Below are positions 6,185 through 12,471 of a stretch of DNA of 20,304 nt, piece after piece; position 1 is the first letter of the stretch, and each line of letters starts with the position of its first letter. The notes under the pieces are model-generated. The model saw nothing but the letters and a program-made list of their open reading frames with translations. It was not told the DNA's origin and did not search any database. Both the position numbers and the translations under genes were made by a program. The stretch is from the NCBI GenBank assembly GCA_964390365.1, contig CAYMHW010000042.1:1-20304 (forward strand), read 5' to 3'. Source of the stretch: JALQTD01 sp964390365 (GTDB lineage: Bacteria > Bacteroidota > Bacteroidia > Flavobacteriales_D > Sanyastnellaceae).

Positions 6185-8239
6185 ATGCCAAAATCCGCCC
6201 CAGCACCCGCCACCGAGGTCTCCCTCGAAACCCTGCGTTGGATGGCCACCGCCCGCTCCATGTCCGACTTGTACGAGGAGGAGGCGCGCATCACGTCGAA
6301 GTACGTGCACGCCTGCTCCCGCGGACACGAAGCCATCCAAATCGCCACCGGCCGGCGCCTCAAGGAGCAGGATTTCCTCAGCGCCTACTACCGCGACGAC
6401 AGCATCTTGCTCTCCATGGGGATGCGCCCCTACGAGCTCATGCTCCAGCTCTTCGCGAAGAAGGACGACCCGTTCAGCGGAGGCCGTACGTACTACAGCC
6501 ACCCCTCGCTCAACCGCCCCGGCTTCCCGCGCATTCCGCACCAAAGCAGCGCGACGGGCATGCAAGCCATCCCCGCGGCGGGCGTGGCGATGGGCATCCA
6601 GTACCGGGAGCAACACGGCCTCGCACACGAAGTGGTGGGCGACGGCGCGCCGCCGGTGGTGGTCTGCTCGATCGGGGACGCGGCCATCACGGAGGGGGAA
6701 GTGAGCGAGGCACTGCACATGAGTGCGTTGAAGGAGTTGCCGATCATTTGGCTCGTTCAGGACAATGAATGGGACATCTCCGCGCACGCCTCGGAAATCC
6801 GATTCGGCAGCGCGTCCACGTTGGCGGCGGCCTTCCCGCCCATTGCGCTCATCGAGGTGGACGGGGCGGACAGCGCGGCGAGCGAGGCCGCGATGGAAGA
6901 GGCGTTTCGCATTGCGCGGGAGGAACGGCGGCCGGTGCTCGTGCACGCGCACGTGCCGTTGCTCGGACACCACACGAGCGGGGTGCGCCGGGAGTGGTAC
7001 CGCGACGACCTCGAGGAGCACGGGCGGCGCGATCCGTTGCCGCGGCTCATGGCCGAGCTCGCGGAGAACGGCGTCCCGCAAGAGGAGCTCGATGCCGTTT
7101 TAACCGAAGCGCGGGCGACCGTCGAGGCGGATTACGCCGCCGCGAAGCAGGCCGAAGAACCGCGCGGGGAGGACTTGCTGCAGCACCGGTTTGCGCCCAC
7201 CGAAGTGACGGACGAGACGGGCGAGCGGACGCCGGCGGGCGGCGAGGTGACGCTCATGGTGGATTGCGCGCTGCACGCCATGCAGGAGATTTTGGCCGAT
7301 CACCCCGAGGCGCTGCTGTATGGTCAGGACGTGGGCGGTCGGTTGGGCGGCGTGTTCCGGGAGGCTGCCACGTTGGCCCAAAAATTCGGCGCCACCCGCG
7401 TCTTCAACACCCCCATCCAAGAAGCCTTCATCATCGGGAGCACGGCCGGGATGTCAGCGGCGGGGCTCCGCCCCATCGTGGAGGTCCAGTTCGCCGATTA
7501 CCTCTGGCCCGGCCTCAACCAACTCTTCACGGAGTTGAGCCGCAGCTACTTCCTGTCGAACGGGCAGTGGCCGGTCCACAGCCTGATCCGGGTGCCCATC
7601 GGGGCGTATGGAAGTGGTGGGCCGTACCACAGCTCGAGCATCGAATCGGTTTTGGCCAACATCCGCGGCATCAAGGTCGCCTACCCGTCGAACGGCGCGG
7701 ACCTCAAAGGGCTGCTCAAAGCCGCCTACTACGACCCCAACCCCGTGGTCGTGCTCGAACACAAAGGCCTGTACTGGTCGAAAATTCCGGGCACGGAAGC
7801 CGCCAAATGCGTCGAGCCGGATGCCTCCTACCGGGTTCCGCTCGGGAAAGGGCGGATGGCCCTCGAACATCCGAAGGCCGAACTGACCCTCATCGCCTAC
7901 GGCCGCGGCGTCTATTGGGCGCAGGAAGCGGCGATGGGTTTGCCGGTAGAAGTGCTGGACTTGCGGAGCATCGTGCCGGTGGATTTCGACCTCATTCGGG
8001 AGCGCGTCTCGAAGACCCACCGGGTGGTCGTCGTTACGGAGGAACCCGCAGAGAACGGATTCGCCCGGGCGCTGGCGGGACGCATCGCGCACGAGCTGTT
8101 CACCGAACTCGATGCGCCCGTGGAGGTGGTCGGTTCGTTGGACACCCCGGCCATTCCGTTGAACGAAACGCTCGAGCGGTTTGTTTTAGTCAATGCCGGG
8201 CGGGTTCGAGAGGCCGCGGAACGGGTGCTGACTTTCTGA
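6185..8239 (+). CDS. 2-oxoisovalerate (branched-chain 2-oxoacid) dehydrogenase E1, fused alpha-beta
   Basis: The 684-residue protein fuses both E1 subunits of a thiamine-diphosphate 2-oxoacid dehydrogenase, cytosolic, which decarboxylates branched-chain 2-oxoacids and passes the acyl group to lipoyl-E2. The alpha half (about 10-330) has SRGHEAIQIATGRRL, YYRDDSILLSMGM and the ThDP region IGDAAITEGEVSEALHMSALKE...LVQDNEWDIS; the usual GDG is GDA here. The beta half (about 345-684) has LYGQDVGGRLGGVFR, FNTPIQEAFIIGSTAGMSAAGLRPIVEVQFADY and the GSGGPYHSSSIES loop. This single-chain arrangement is common in Bacteroidota. The ATG at 6185 is chosen because homologous sequence begins after it and the -7 box lies just upstream; an in-frame ATG at 6143 would lie upstream of that box. 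No E2 or E3 gene is nearby. Substrate (branched-chain, pyruvate or acetoin type) is inferred from family resemblance. Confidence 0.92.
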   Translation: MPKSAPAPATEVSLETLRWMATARSMSDLYEEEARITSKYVHACSRGHEAIQIATGRRLKEQDFLSAYYRDDSILLSMGMRPYELMLQLFAKKDDPFSGGRTYYSHPSLNRPGFPRIPHQSSATGMQAIPAAGVAMGIQYREQHGLAHEVVGDGAPPVVVCSIGDAAITEGEVSEALHMSALKELPIIWLVQDNEWDISAHASEIRFGSASTLAAAFPPIALIEVDGADSAASEAAMEEAFRIAREERRPVLVHAHVPLLGHHTSGVRREWYRDDLEEHGRRDPLPRLMAELAENGVPQEELDAVLTEARATVEADYAAAKQAEEPRGEDLLQHRFAPTEVTDETGERTPAGGEVTLMVDCALHAMQEILADHPEALLYGQDVGGRLGGVFREAATLAQKFGATRVFNTPIQEAFIIGSTAGMSAAGLRPIVEVQFADYLWPGLNQLFTELSRSYFLSNGQWPVHSLIRVPIGAYGSGGPYHSSSIESVLANIRGIKVAYPSNGADLKGLLKAAYYDPNPVVVLEHKGLYWSKIPGTEAAKCVEPDASYRVPLGKGRMALEHPKAELTLIAYGRGVYWAQEAAMGLPVEVLDLRSIVPVDFDLIRERVSKTHRVVVVTEEPAENGFARALAGRIAHELFTELDAPVEVVGSLDTPAIPLNETLERFVLVNAGRVREAAERVLTF

Positions 8240-8244
8240 ACGCG

Positions 8245-8252
8245 TACCTTCG
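8245..8252 (+). promoter_or_regulatory. Weak -7-like box before the small secreted protein gene
   Basis: TACCTTCG has one mismatch to TAnnTTTG and lies 19 nt before the ATG at 8272, in the 32-bp gap after the dehydrogenase gene. No -33 element is obvious. Read-through from the upstream gene is equally likely. Confidence 0.25.
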
Positions 8253-8271
8253 GCGACACAACATCAATCCC

Positions 8272-8892
8272 ATGCGACTTTTCGCGTTCTTCTTGTTGGC
8301 CTTCAGCACGCTCGTGACCTCGGGCAAGGGACTGCACGTCCGTTACGTGGCGCACGTACCCGAGGGGATTTCTCAGGAGCAGCGGGCCATGCTTCCCGAG
8401 TCGTGGGACCTCTTCATCACCGATGAGGGCTTCCGAATGGAGGAAGTGGGCGGTGCCCAGCGCGTTTGGGTGGGAACCGAAGGCGCGGAATCGTTTCACA
8501 TCCTGTTCGAATTCTTTGGCCAAACCGTAGCCCTGACCGAACCCTGCGCCGCACCGGCCCCTTGGAAGAAAAGCGAGGCCCCAGCACCGCCCGTAGAGTC
8601 GTTCGACGCCCTGGCGCCGACCATCGCGGGCGAGGCCGCGGTGGCATACGCGCACGGCGGGGTGGCGGTGTGGCTGACGGCGGCGCGACTTCAAGCCCCG
8701 TGTTGTTGGGATTTCCCGCGGTTGCCCTTGGCATTTCCCTTGCCGGATGCGGGGTCGGCTCAAGTTTGGATGGTGGCGGAATCCGTCGGGGCGACGGAGG
8801 GCCGGGTCGATTGCAGCGTGCCGGAAGGGTACGAGCGCATCACGACCGACGAGTTGGGTCGGCTCATCCCCGACCTCAAGCTGGCCGAGTGA
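8272..8892 (+). CDS. Small secreted protein, distantly GLPGLI/DUF4412-like
   Basis: The 206-residue product has a signal peptide (MRLFAFFLLAFSTLVTSGKG) and is predicted periplasmic or outer-membrane associated. The mature part starts LHVRYVAHVPEG and continues SWDLFITDEGFRMEE. The C-terminal half reads TIAGEAAVAYAHGGVAVWLT, then LPLAFPLPDAGSAQVWMVAES and CSVPEGYERITTDELGRL. That order (IAG core, WxT strand, PL patch, A-x-x-V strand, P-x-GY-x-x-I/L-x-x-x-EL end) matches the layout of Bacteroidota GLPGLI/DUF4412 secreted proteins of unknown function, but the usual conserved Cys/Lys after IAG is missing. The assignment is inferred from layout alone. The gene follows the dehydrogenase gene by 32 bp on the same strand and abuts the convergent queE with no spacer. 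Confidence 0.7.
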   Translation: MRLFAFFLLAFSTLVTSGKGLHVRYVAHVPEGISQEQRAMLPESWDLFITDEGFRMEEVGGAQRVWVGTEGAESFHILFEFFGQTVALTEPCAAPAPWKKSEAPAPPVESFDALAPTIAGEAAVAYAHGGVAVWLTAARLQAPCCWDFPRLPLAFPLPDAGSAQVWMVAESVGATEGRVDCSVPEGYERITTDELGRLIPDLKLAE

Positions 8893-9489
8893 TCAGCGGA
8901 TGTTGAGGTACTTGTGGGTTTGGAGGGAGAGCCTCCAAAGGGGGTGGCTGGCGACGTAATCGGTCAGCGGCTCGTGCAGCTTTTCGCGCCGGCTCCATTC
9001 GGGCTGGAGGTAGCGCACGGCTTGGGGGCGCATGCGCTCGGCGTGTTCTTCTGCCCAAACGTAGTCCTGCCGATTGACGATCACGACCTTCAGTTCGTCG
9101 GCGTGTTCGTAGACCTCGGGTAGAGTGGGCTTGAAGCGTTTCGGGCTCAGGGTGATCCAGTCCCAGGTGCCGGTGAGCGGGTAGGCGCCGGAGGTTTCGA
9201 GGTGGACCTTGAGGCCTGCGGCGCGGAGCGCCTCGGTGAGCGGGGCGCAGTCGTACATCAGGGGTTCGCCGCCGGTGATGACGGTGATTGCGGTTTGGGC
9301 TTCAACGGCTTCGGCGACCAACTCTTCCACAGCAACCGGCGGATGCGCCGCCGCTTCCCAACTCTCCTTCACATCGCACCAAGCGCACCCCACATCGCAA
9401 CCGCCCAAGCGGATGAACCAAGCGCTCACCCCCGTGAACGCGCCCTCCCCCTGCAGGGTCTTGAACCGCTCCATCACCGGATACTGCAT
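8893..9489 (-). CDS. queE: 7-carboxy-7-deazaguanine synthase (radical SAM)
   Basis: The 198-residue protein converts 6-carboxytetrahydropterin to 7-carboxy-7-deazaguanine, a step toward preQ0 and queuosine for tRNA. It starts MQYPVMERFKTLQGEGAFTG, a family hallmark. It has the radical-SAM cluster motif CDVGCAWC (Cys31, Cys35, Cys38), a VITGGEPLM motif, the HLETSGAYP strand, ITLSPKRFKP, and a C-terminal LSLQTHKYLNIR typical of QueE. The ATG at 9489 lies 2 nt after the rimO stop. A TTG two codons upstream would overlap that stop and is less likely. It is last in the ftsY-rimO-queE operon and ends directly against the convergent gene, leaving no room for a private terminator. No other queuosine genes are visible here. 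Confidence 0.95.
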   Translation of the reverse strand: MQYPVMERFKTLQGEGAFTGVSAWFIRLGGCDVGCAWCDVKESWEAAAHPPVAVEELVAEAVEAQTAITVITGGEPLMYDCAPLTEALRAAGLKVHLETSGAYPLTGTWDWITLSPKRFKPTLPEVYEHADELKVVIVNRQDYVWAEEHAERMRPQAVRYLQPEWSRREKLHEPLTDYVASHPLWRLSLQTHKYLNIR

Positions 9490-9491
9490 GC

Positions 9492-10805
9492 TCAAATCAC
9501 TTCGGCGTCCAAATCAAATTCCGATGCCCCGGTGATGCGCGCTTGCACAAAGTCCCCGATGCGGAGGTGCAAATCGTCTCGGAACGGAATGCGCACCTCG
9601 TTGTCCACGTCGGGCGAATCGTATTGCGTGCGGCCGATCCACGCGCCATCCTCGGCGCGGTCGATGAGGACTTTCTGTTCGGTCCCGACGAGTTGCTCGT
9701 TGAGCTCGAGCGAAATGCCGGCCTGCAACTCCATGATGGCTTCGACCCGCTGGCGCTTGACGTCCTCGGGAACGTCGTCTTCCAACGCGTAGGCCGAGGT
9801 GTTCTCCTCGTGCGAGTAGGTGAAGCAGCCGAGGCGCTCGAAGCGCGACCGTTCCACCCATTCCAACACGTCTTGGTGGTGCGCTTCGGTTTCGCCCGGG
9901 AAACCCGCGATGAGCGTGGTCCGGAGGGCGATGTCGGGCATCTTCTCGCGGATGGCGGCGACCAACGCGTCGGTTTTCGCTTGGGTCGTGCCGCGCTTCA
10001 TGGCCTTCAGGATGTCATCGGACGCGTGCTGCAGCGGCATGTCGAGGTAGTTGCACACGTTCTCCCGCTCGGCCATCACGTCGAGGACGTCCATCGGGAA
10101 GCCCGTCGGGAAGGCGTAATGCAGGCGGATCCAGCCGATGCCTTCCACATCGCTCAAGCGACGAACGAGTTCCGCCAGCTTGCGCTCCTTGTAGAGGTCG
10201 AGCCCGTAAAAGGTCAAATCCTGCGCAATCAAAATCAACTCCCGCACCCCCTGCGCCGCCAGGCCTTCCGCTTGCCGCACGAGTTCCTCCATCGGCGTGG
10301 ACACGTGCTTGCCCCGCATGAGCGGGATGGCGCAAAACGCGCACGGCCGGTCGCACCCTTCGGCGATCTTCAAGTACGCATAGTGCGCGGGCGTGGTGAG
10401 CAATCGTTCGCCCACGAGCTCCTTCTTGTAGTCGGCTCGCAGGGTTTTCAGCAGCCGGGGCAAATCCCGGGTGCCAAACCACGCGTCCACTTCCGGAATG
10501 CCTTCGGCCAGCTCCTCCTTGTACCGCTCGGAAAGGCAACCGGTCACGTACAGCTTTTCCAGCTGCCCCGCCTGCTTGGCCTCGCCAAAGCGCAAAATGG
10601 TGTCAATCGATTCCTGCTTGGCGCTTTCGATGAAGCCGCAGGTGTTCACGATGACGATGCCGCTGTCGTCGCGGGTGCTTTCGTGCTCCACGTCGAAAGC
10701 GTTCGCCTTGAGTTGGGCCATCATCACCTCCGAATCGAACAAGTTCTTGGAACAACCGAGGGTGACGACGTTGACTTTTCGGGGGTGGTAAGCGCGGGTT
10801 CTCAT
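9492..10805 (-). CDS. rimO: Ribosomal protein S12 methylthiotransferase RimO
   Basis: The 437-residue radical-SAM methylthiotransferase adds a methylthio group to the conserved Asp of ribosomal protein S12. The N-terminal MTTase domain has VTLGCSKNLFDSEVM with Cys18, NTCGFIESAKQESI with Cys56 and VTGCLSERY with Cys90, which together bind the auxiliary 4Fe-4S cluster. The radical-SAM motif CDRPCAFCAIP has Cys151, Cys155 and Cys158. The middle contains LIAQDLTFYGLDLY, YLDMPLQHASDDILKAMKRG and TTLIAGFPGETEAHH; the last about 60 residues form the TRAM domain. The CGFIESAKQES and IAQDLTFYG signatures separate it from MiaB. Its start overlaps the ftsY stop as ATGA, so it is translationally coupled. 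Confidence 0.97.
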   Translation of the reverse strand: MRTRAYHPRKVNVVTLGCSKNLFDSEVMMAQLKANAFDVEHESTRDDSGIVIVNTCGFIESAKQESIDTILRFGEAKQAGQLEKLYVTGCLSERYKEELAEGIPEVDAWFGTRDLPRLLKTLRADYKKELVGERLLTTPAHYAYLKIAEGCDRPCAFCAIPLMRGKHVSTPMEELVRQAEGLAAQGVRELILIAQDLTFYGLDLYKERKLAELVRRLSDVEGIGWIRLHYAFPTGFPMDVLDVMAERENVCNYLDMPLQHASDDILKAMKRGTTQAKTDALVAAIREKMPDIALRTTLIAGFPGETEAHHQDVLEWVERSRFERLGCFTYSHEENTSAYALEDDVPEDVKRQRVEAIMELQAGISLELNEQLVGTEQKVLIDRAEDGAWIGRTQYDSPDVDNEVRIPFRDDLHLRIGDFVQARITGASEFDLDAEVI

Positions 10806-11797
10806 GATTCGGAATTGGCGGCGTTCAACCCGTCGTTCAGGCGTTCCGGCAACAGGCTATCGAGGAACTCGTCGAGGTGGAAATCTTGGAGGTGCTCGGC
10901 CTTCTCGCCGACCCCGATGTACCGCACGGGAATGCTGAACTGGAGGCTGATGGCCAGCACCACGCCGCCCTTCGCTGTGCCGTCCAGTTTCGTGACGATC
11001 AGGCCCGAGACGTCCGTGGTGGCGAGGAATTGCTTTGCTTGCTCGACTGCGTTTTGGCCCGTGGAGCCATCGAGGACCAACCACACTTCATGCGGCGCCC
11101 CGGGAACCACCTTGTCCATCACGCGGCGCACCTTGCCCAACTCCTCCATCAACCCGCGCTTGTTGTGCAACCGGCCGGCAGTGTCGATGATGGCCACGTC
11201 CGCCTTCCGCGCGACGGCGGACTGCAGGGTGTCGAAGGCCACGGAAGCGGGATCCGAGCCCATCTCCTGCGCCACCACGGGGACGCCGACGCGCTCTGCC
11301 CAAACCTTCAACTGGTCAATCGCCGCCGCGCGGAACGTATCCGCCGCACCGAGGATGACGCTGTGCCCCTGCTCCTTGTAGCGCTGGGCCAACTTGCCAA
11401 TCGAAGTGGTCTTTCCCACGCCGTTCACCCCCACCACTAAAATGACGTGCGGGCCTTCCGCGTGCTTGGGAATGGCATAGGGCGCTGTGGAGCGGTTGTC
11501 CTCGTGGAATAAGGCGGCCATTTCTTCTCGCATCATGCCGTACAGCTCCTCCATCTCCATGTACGCTTCGAACCGGGCGCGCTTGCGCAGGCGGGAAAGC
11601 AAGCGCATCGTGGTCTCCACCCCGACGTCGGCCGTGATGAACGCTTCCTCGAGCTCATCCATCAGGTCCTCGTCGACCACGCGACGCCCAGTGAACACTT
11701 TTGCGAGCTTGGAGAATACGTGGGACTTGGACTTCTCCAAACCCTGGTCGAGGGTCTCCTTCTCTTGCTTGGAAAACAACCGTTTCAGAAAACTCAT
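10802..11797 (-). CDS. ftsY: Signal recognition particle receptor FtsY
   Basis: The 331-residue SRP-family GTPase docks SRP-ribosome complexes at the inner membrane. It has a short basic N-terminus without the long acidic A domain of E. coli FtsY, then the N domain with LEEAFITADVGVETT. The G domain has GVNGVGKTT (G1, 123-131), DTFRAAAIDQLKVWAER, DTAGR (205-209), TKLDGTAKGG (269-278) and the C-terminal GVGEKAEHLQDFHLDEFLDSLL. It is followed without a gap by rimO and then queE. In Bacteroidota it commonly follows rpmG-DUF4295; here a terminator lies between, and a box just before the ATG could provide its own promoter. Confidence 0.97.
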   Translation of the reverse strand: MSFLKRLFSKQEKETLDQGLEKSKSHVFSKLAKVFTGRRVVDEDLMDELEEAFITADVGVETTMRLLSRLRKRARFEAYMEMEELYGMMREEMAALFHEDNRSTAPYAIPKHAEGPHVILVVGVNGVGKTTSIGKLAQRYKEQGHSVILGAADTFRAAAIDQLKVWAERVGVPVVAQEMGSDPASVAFDTLQSAVARKADVAIIDTAGRLHNKRGLMEELGKVRRVMDKVVPGAPHEVWLVLDGSTGQNAVEQAKQFLATTDVSGLIVTKLDGTAKGGVVLAISLQFSIPVRYIGVGEKAEHLQDFHLDEFLDSLLPERLNDGLNAANSES

Positions 11798-11802
11798 GCC
11801 TG

Positions 11803-11810
11803 CAAATTAC
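11803..11810 (-). promoter_or_regulatory. Candidate -7 promoter box of ftsY-rimO-queE
   Basis: On the minus strand GTAATTTG ends 5 nt (CAGGC) before the ftsY ATG. TTTG is intact and TA is shifted by one base from TAnnTTTG. It lies after the terminator of rpmG-DUF4295, where a new promoter is needed. No -33 TTG is seen at standard spacing. Confidence 0.4.
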
Positions 11811-11867
11811 GTTCGTCCAGTGCGACCTCCTGCCGCCTCATCGGGGTGGGCCACACAATTCATGCAA

Positions 11868-11900
11868 AAAGGGCCTCGCTCCATGAGGAACAGGCCCTTT
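11868..11900 (-). terminator. Rho-independent terminator after rpmG-DUF4295
   Basis: A 9-bp perfect inverted repeat (AAAGGGCCT / AGGCCCTTT, arms 11868-11876 and 11892-11900) has a 15-nt loop. Read on the minus strand, the 3' arm runs into a five-T tract. It lies 40 nt downstream of the DUF4295 stop and 71 nt before ftsY, so it probably ends or attenuates the ribosomal-protein transcript. Confidence 0.8.
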
Positions 11901-11939
11901 CCAATGCTATTTGGAGCTCGAAATGAGCGGTGCGTCCAA

Positions 11940-12095
11940 TCAGTCCTTTGAGAACCAAGCTTTCACATCGTCGTTGTGAACGACTTCCTCTTTGAAGGTG
12001 TAAGCACCCGACTTCGGGCTGCGCACCATCTTGATCACTTTCGTGTGTTGCTTTCCGCCTCCGGTTTGCAACGATGCAACGGTCTTCTTTGCCAT
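11940..12095 (-). CDS. DUF4295 family small protein
   Basis: This 51-residue basic protein (MAKKTVASLQTGGGKQHTKV, ending DDVKAWFSKD) matches the DUF4295 family, a Bacteroidota-specific small protein usually encoded next to rpmG. The size is right and the Lys-rich N-terminus and IKMVRSPKSGAYTFKEE core are typical. Its function is not established; its place between rpmG and ftsY suggests a ribosome-associated role (inference). It begins 9 nt after the rpmG stop, so the two are co-transcribed, and the terminator follows. Confidence 0.93.
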   Translation of the reverse strand: MAKKTVASLQTGGGKQHTKVIKMVRSPKSGAYTFKEEVVHNDDVKAWFSKD

Positions 12096-12104
12096 GACAG
12101 GGGA

Positions 12105-12287
12105 TTATTTGATCTCCTTGTGTACGGTCATTTTCCGCAACACCGGATTGTACTTCTTGATTTCAATGCGCTCGGGCGTGTTCTTGCGGTTCTTCGTCGT
12201 GATGTAACGAGAAGTACCGGCCATGCCGGAGTCCTTGTGCTCGGTGCACTCGAGGATAACTTGTACGCGGTTGCCTTTCTTGGCCAT
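12105..12287 (-). CDS. rpmG: 50S ribosomal protein L33
   Basis: The 60-residue protein (MAKKGNRVQVILECTEHKDS, then GTSRYITTKNRKNTPERIEIKKYNPVLRKMTVHKEIK) is bacterial L33 of the large ribosomal subunit, of the usual length. Only one Cys is present, so the form lacks the four-Cys zinc ribbon. The ATG at 12287 is fixed by the family N-terminus, although the frame stays open upstream. rpmB (L28), the usual upstream neighbour in Bacteroidota, is absent: ftsK lies divergently in its place. A strong -33/-7 promoter lies just upstream. Confidence 0.97.
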   Translation of the reverse strand: MAKKGNRVQVILECTEHKDSGMAGTSRYITTKNRKNTPERIEIKKYNPVLRKMTVHKEIK

Positions 12288-12306
12288 GTTACCTGAATTG
12301 GGGGTG

Positions 12307-12336
12307 CAAATATAGACAAAGCTCCCCGTTTGGCAA
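12307..12336 (-). promoter_or_regulatory. rpmG promoter (-33 TTG, 19-nt spacer, -7 TATATTTG)
   Basis: On the minus strand a TTG (12334-12336) is followed after exactly 19 nt by TATATTTG (12307-12314), a perfect Bacteroidota sigma-A promoter. The start of transcription should fall near 12300-12303, giving a leader of about 13-16 nt. This is the best promoter in the window, as expected for a ribosomal protein gene. Confidence 0.8.
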
Positions 12337-12434
12337 GGGAGATGGAGACCAAATTTAATGCACGCCCGTTTCCTGCACACATCCCCTCGTGGAAAAGCTC
12401 CCAACACCTCTCCCATCGGTGCGACTGCACCCCG

Positions 12435-12442
12435 TAATTTTC
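12435..12442 (+). promoter_or_regulatory. Weak -7 box for ftsK
   Basis: TAATTTTC has one mismatch to TAnnTTTG and lies 29 nt before the likely TTG start of ftsK, in the spacer divergent from rpmG (12288-12471). No -33 TTG is seen. Nothing else recognisable was found in the spacer. Confidence 0.3.
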
Positions 12443-12471
12443 GGGGTTCATCCACGCAAGACCTCAATTCC

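Noticed and set aside
12288..12358. A missing rpmB (L28) gene upstream of rpmG
   Set aside because: No L28-like sequence is readable on either strand of the spacer.
12358..12471. N-terminal extension of ftsK from the ATG at 12358
   Set aside because: The extra 38 residues do not look like an FtsK N-terminus and would place the start within 25 bp of the divergent rpmG promoter. It is not excluded, but TTG 12472 is preferred.
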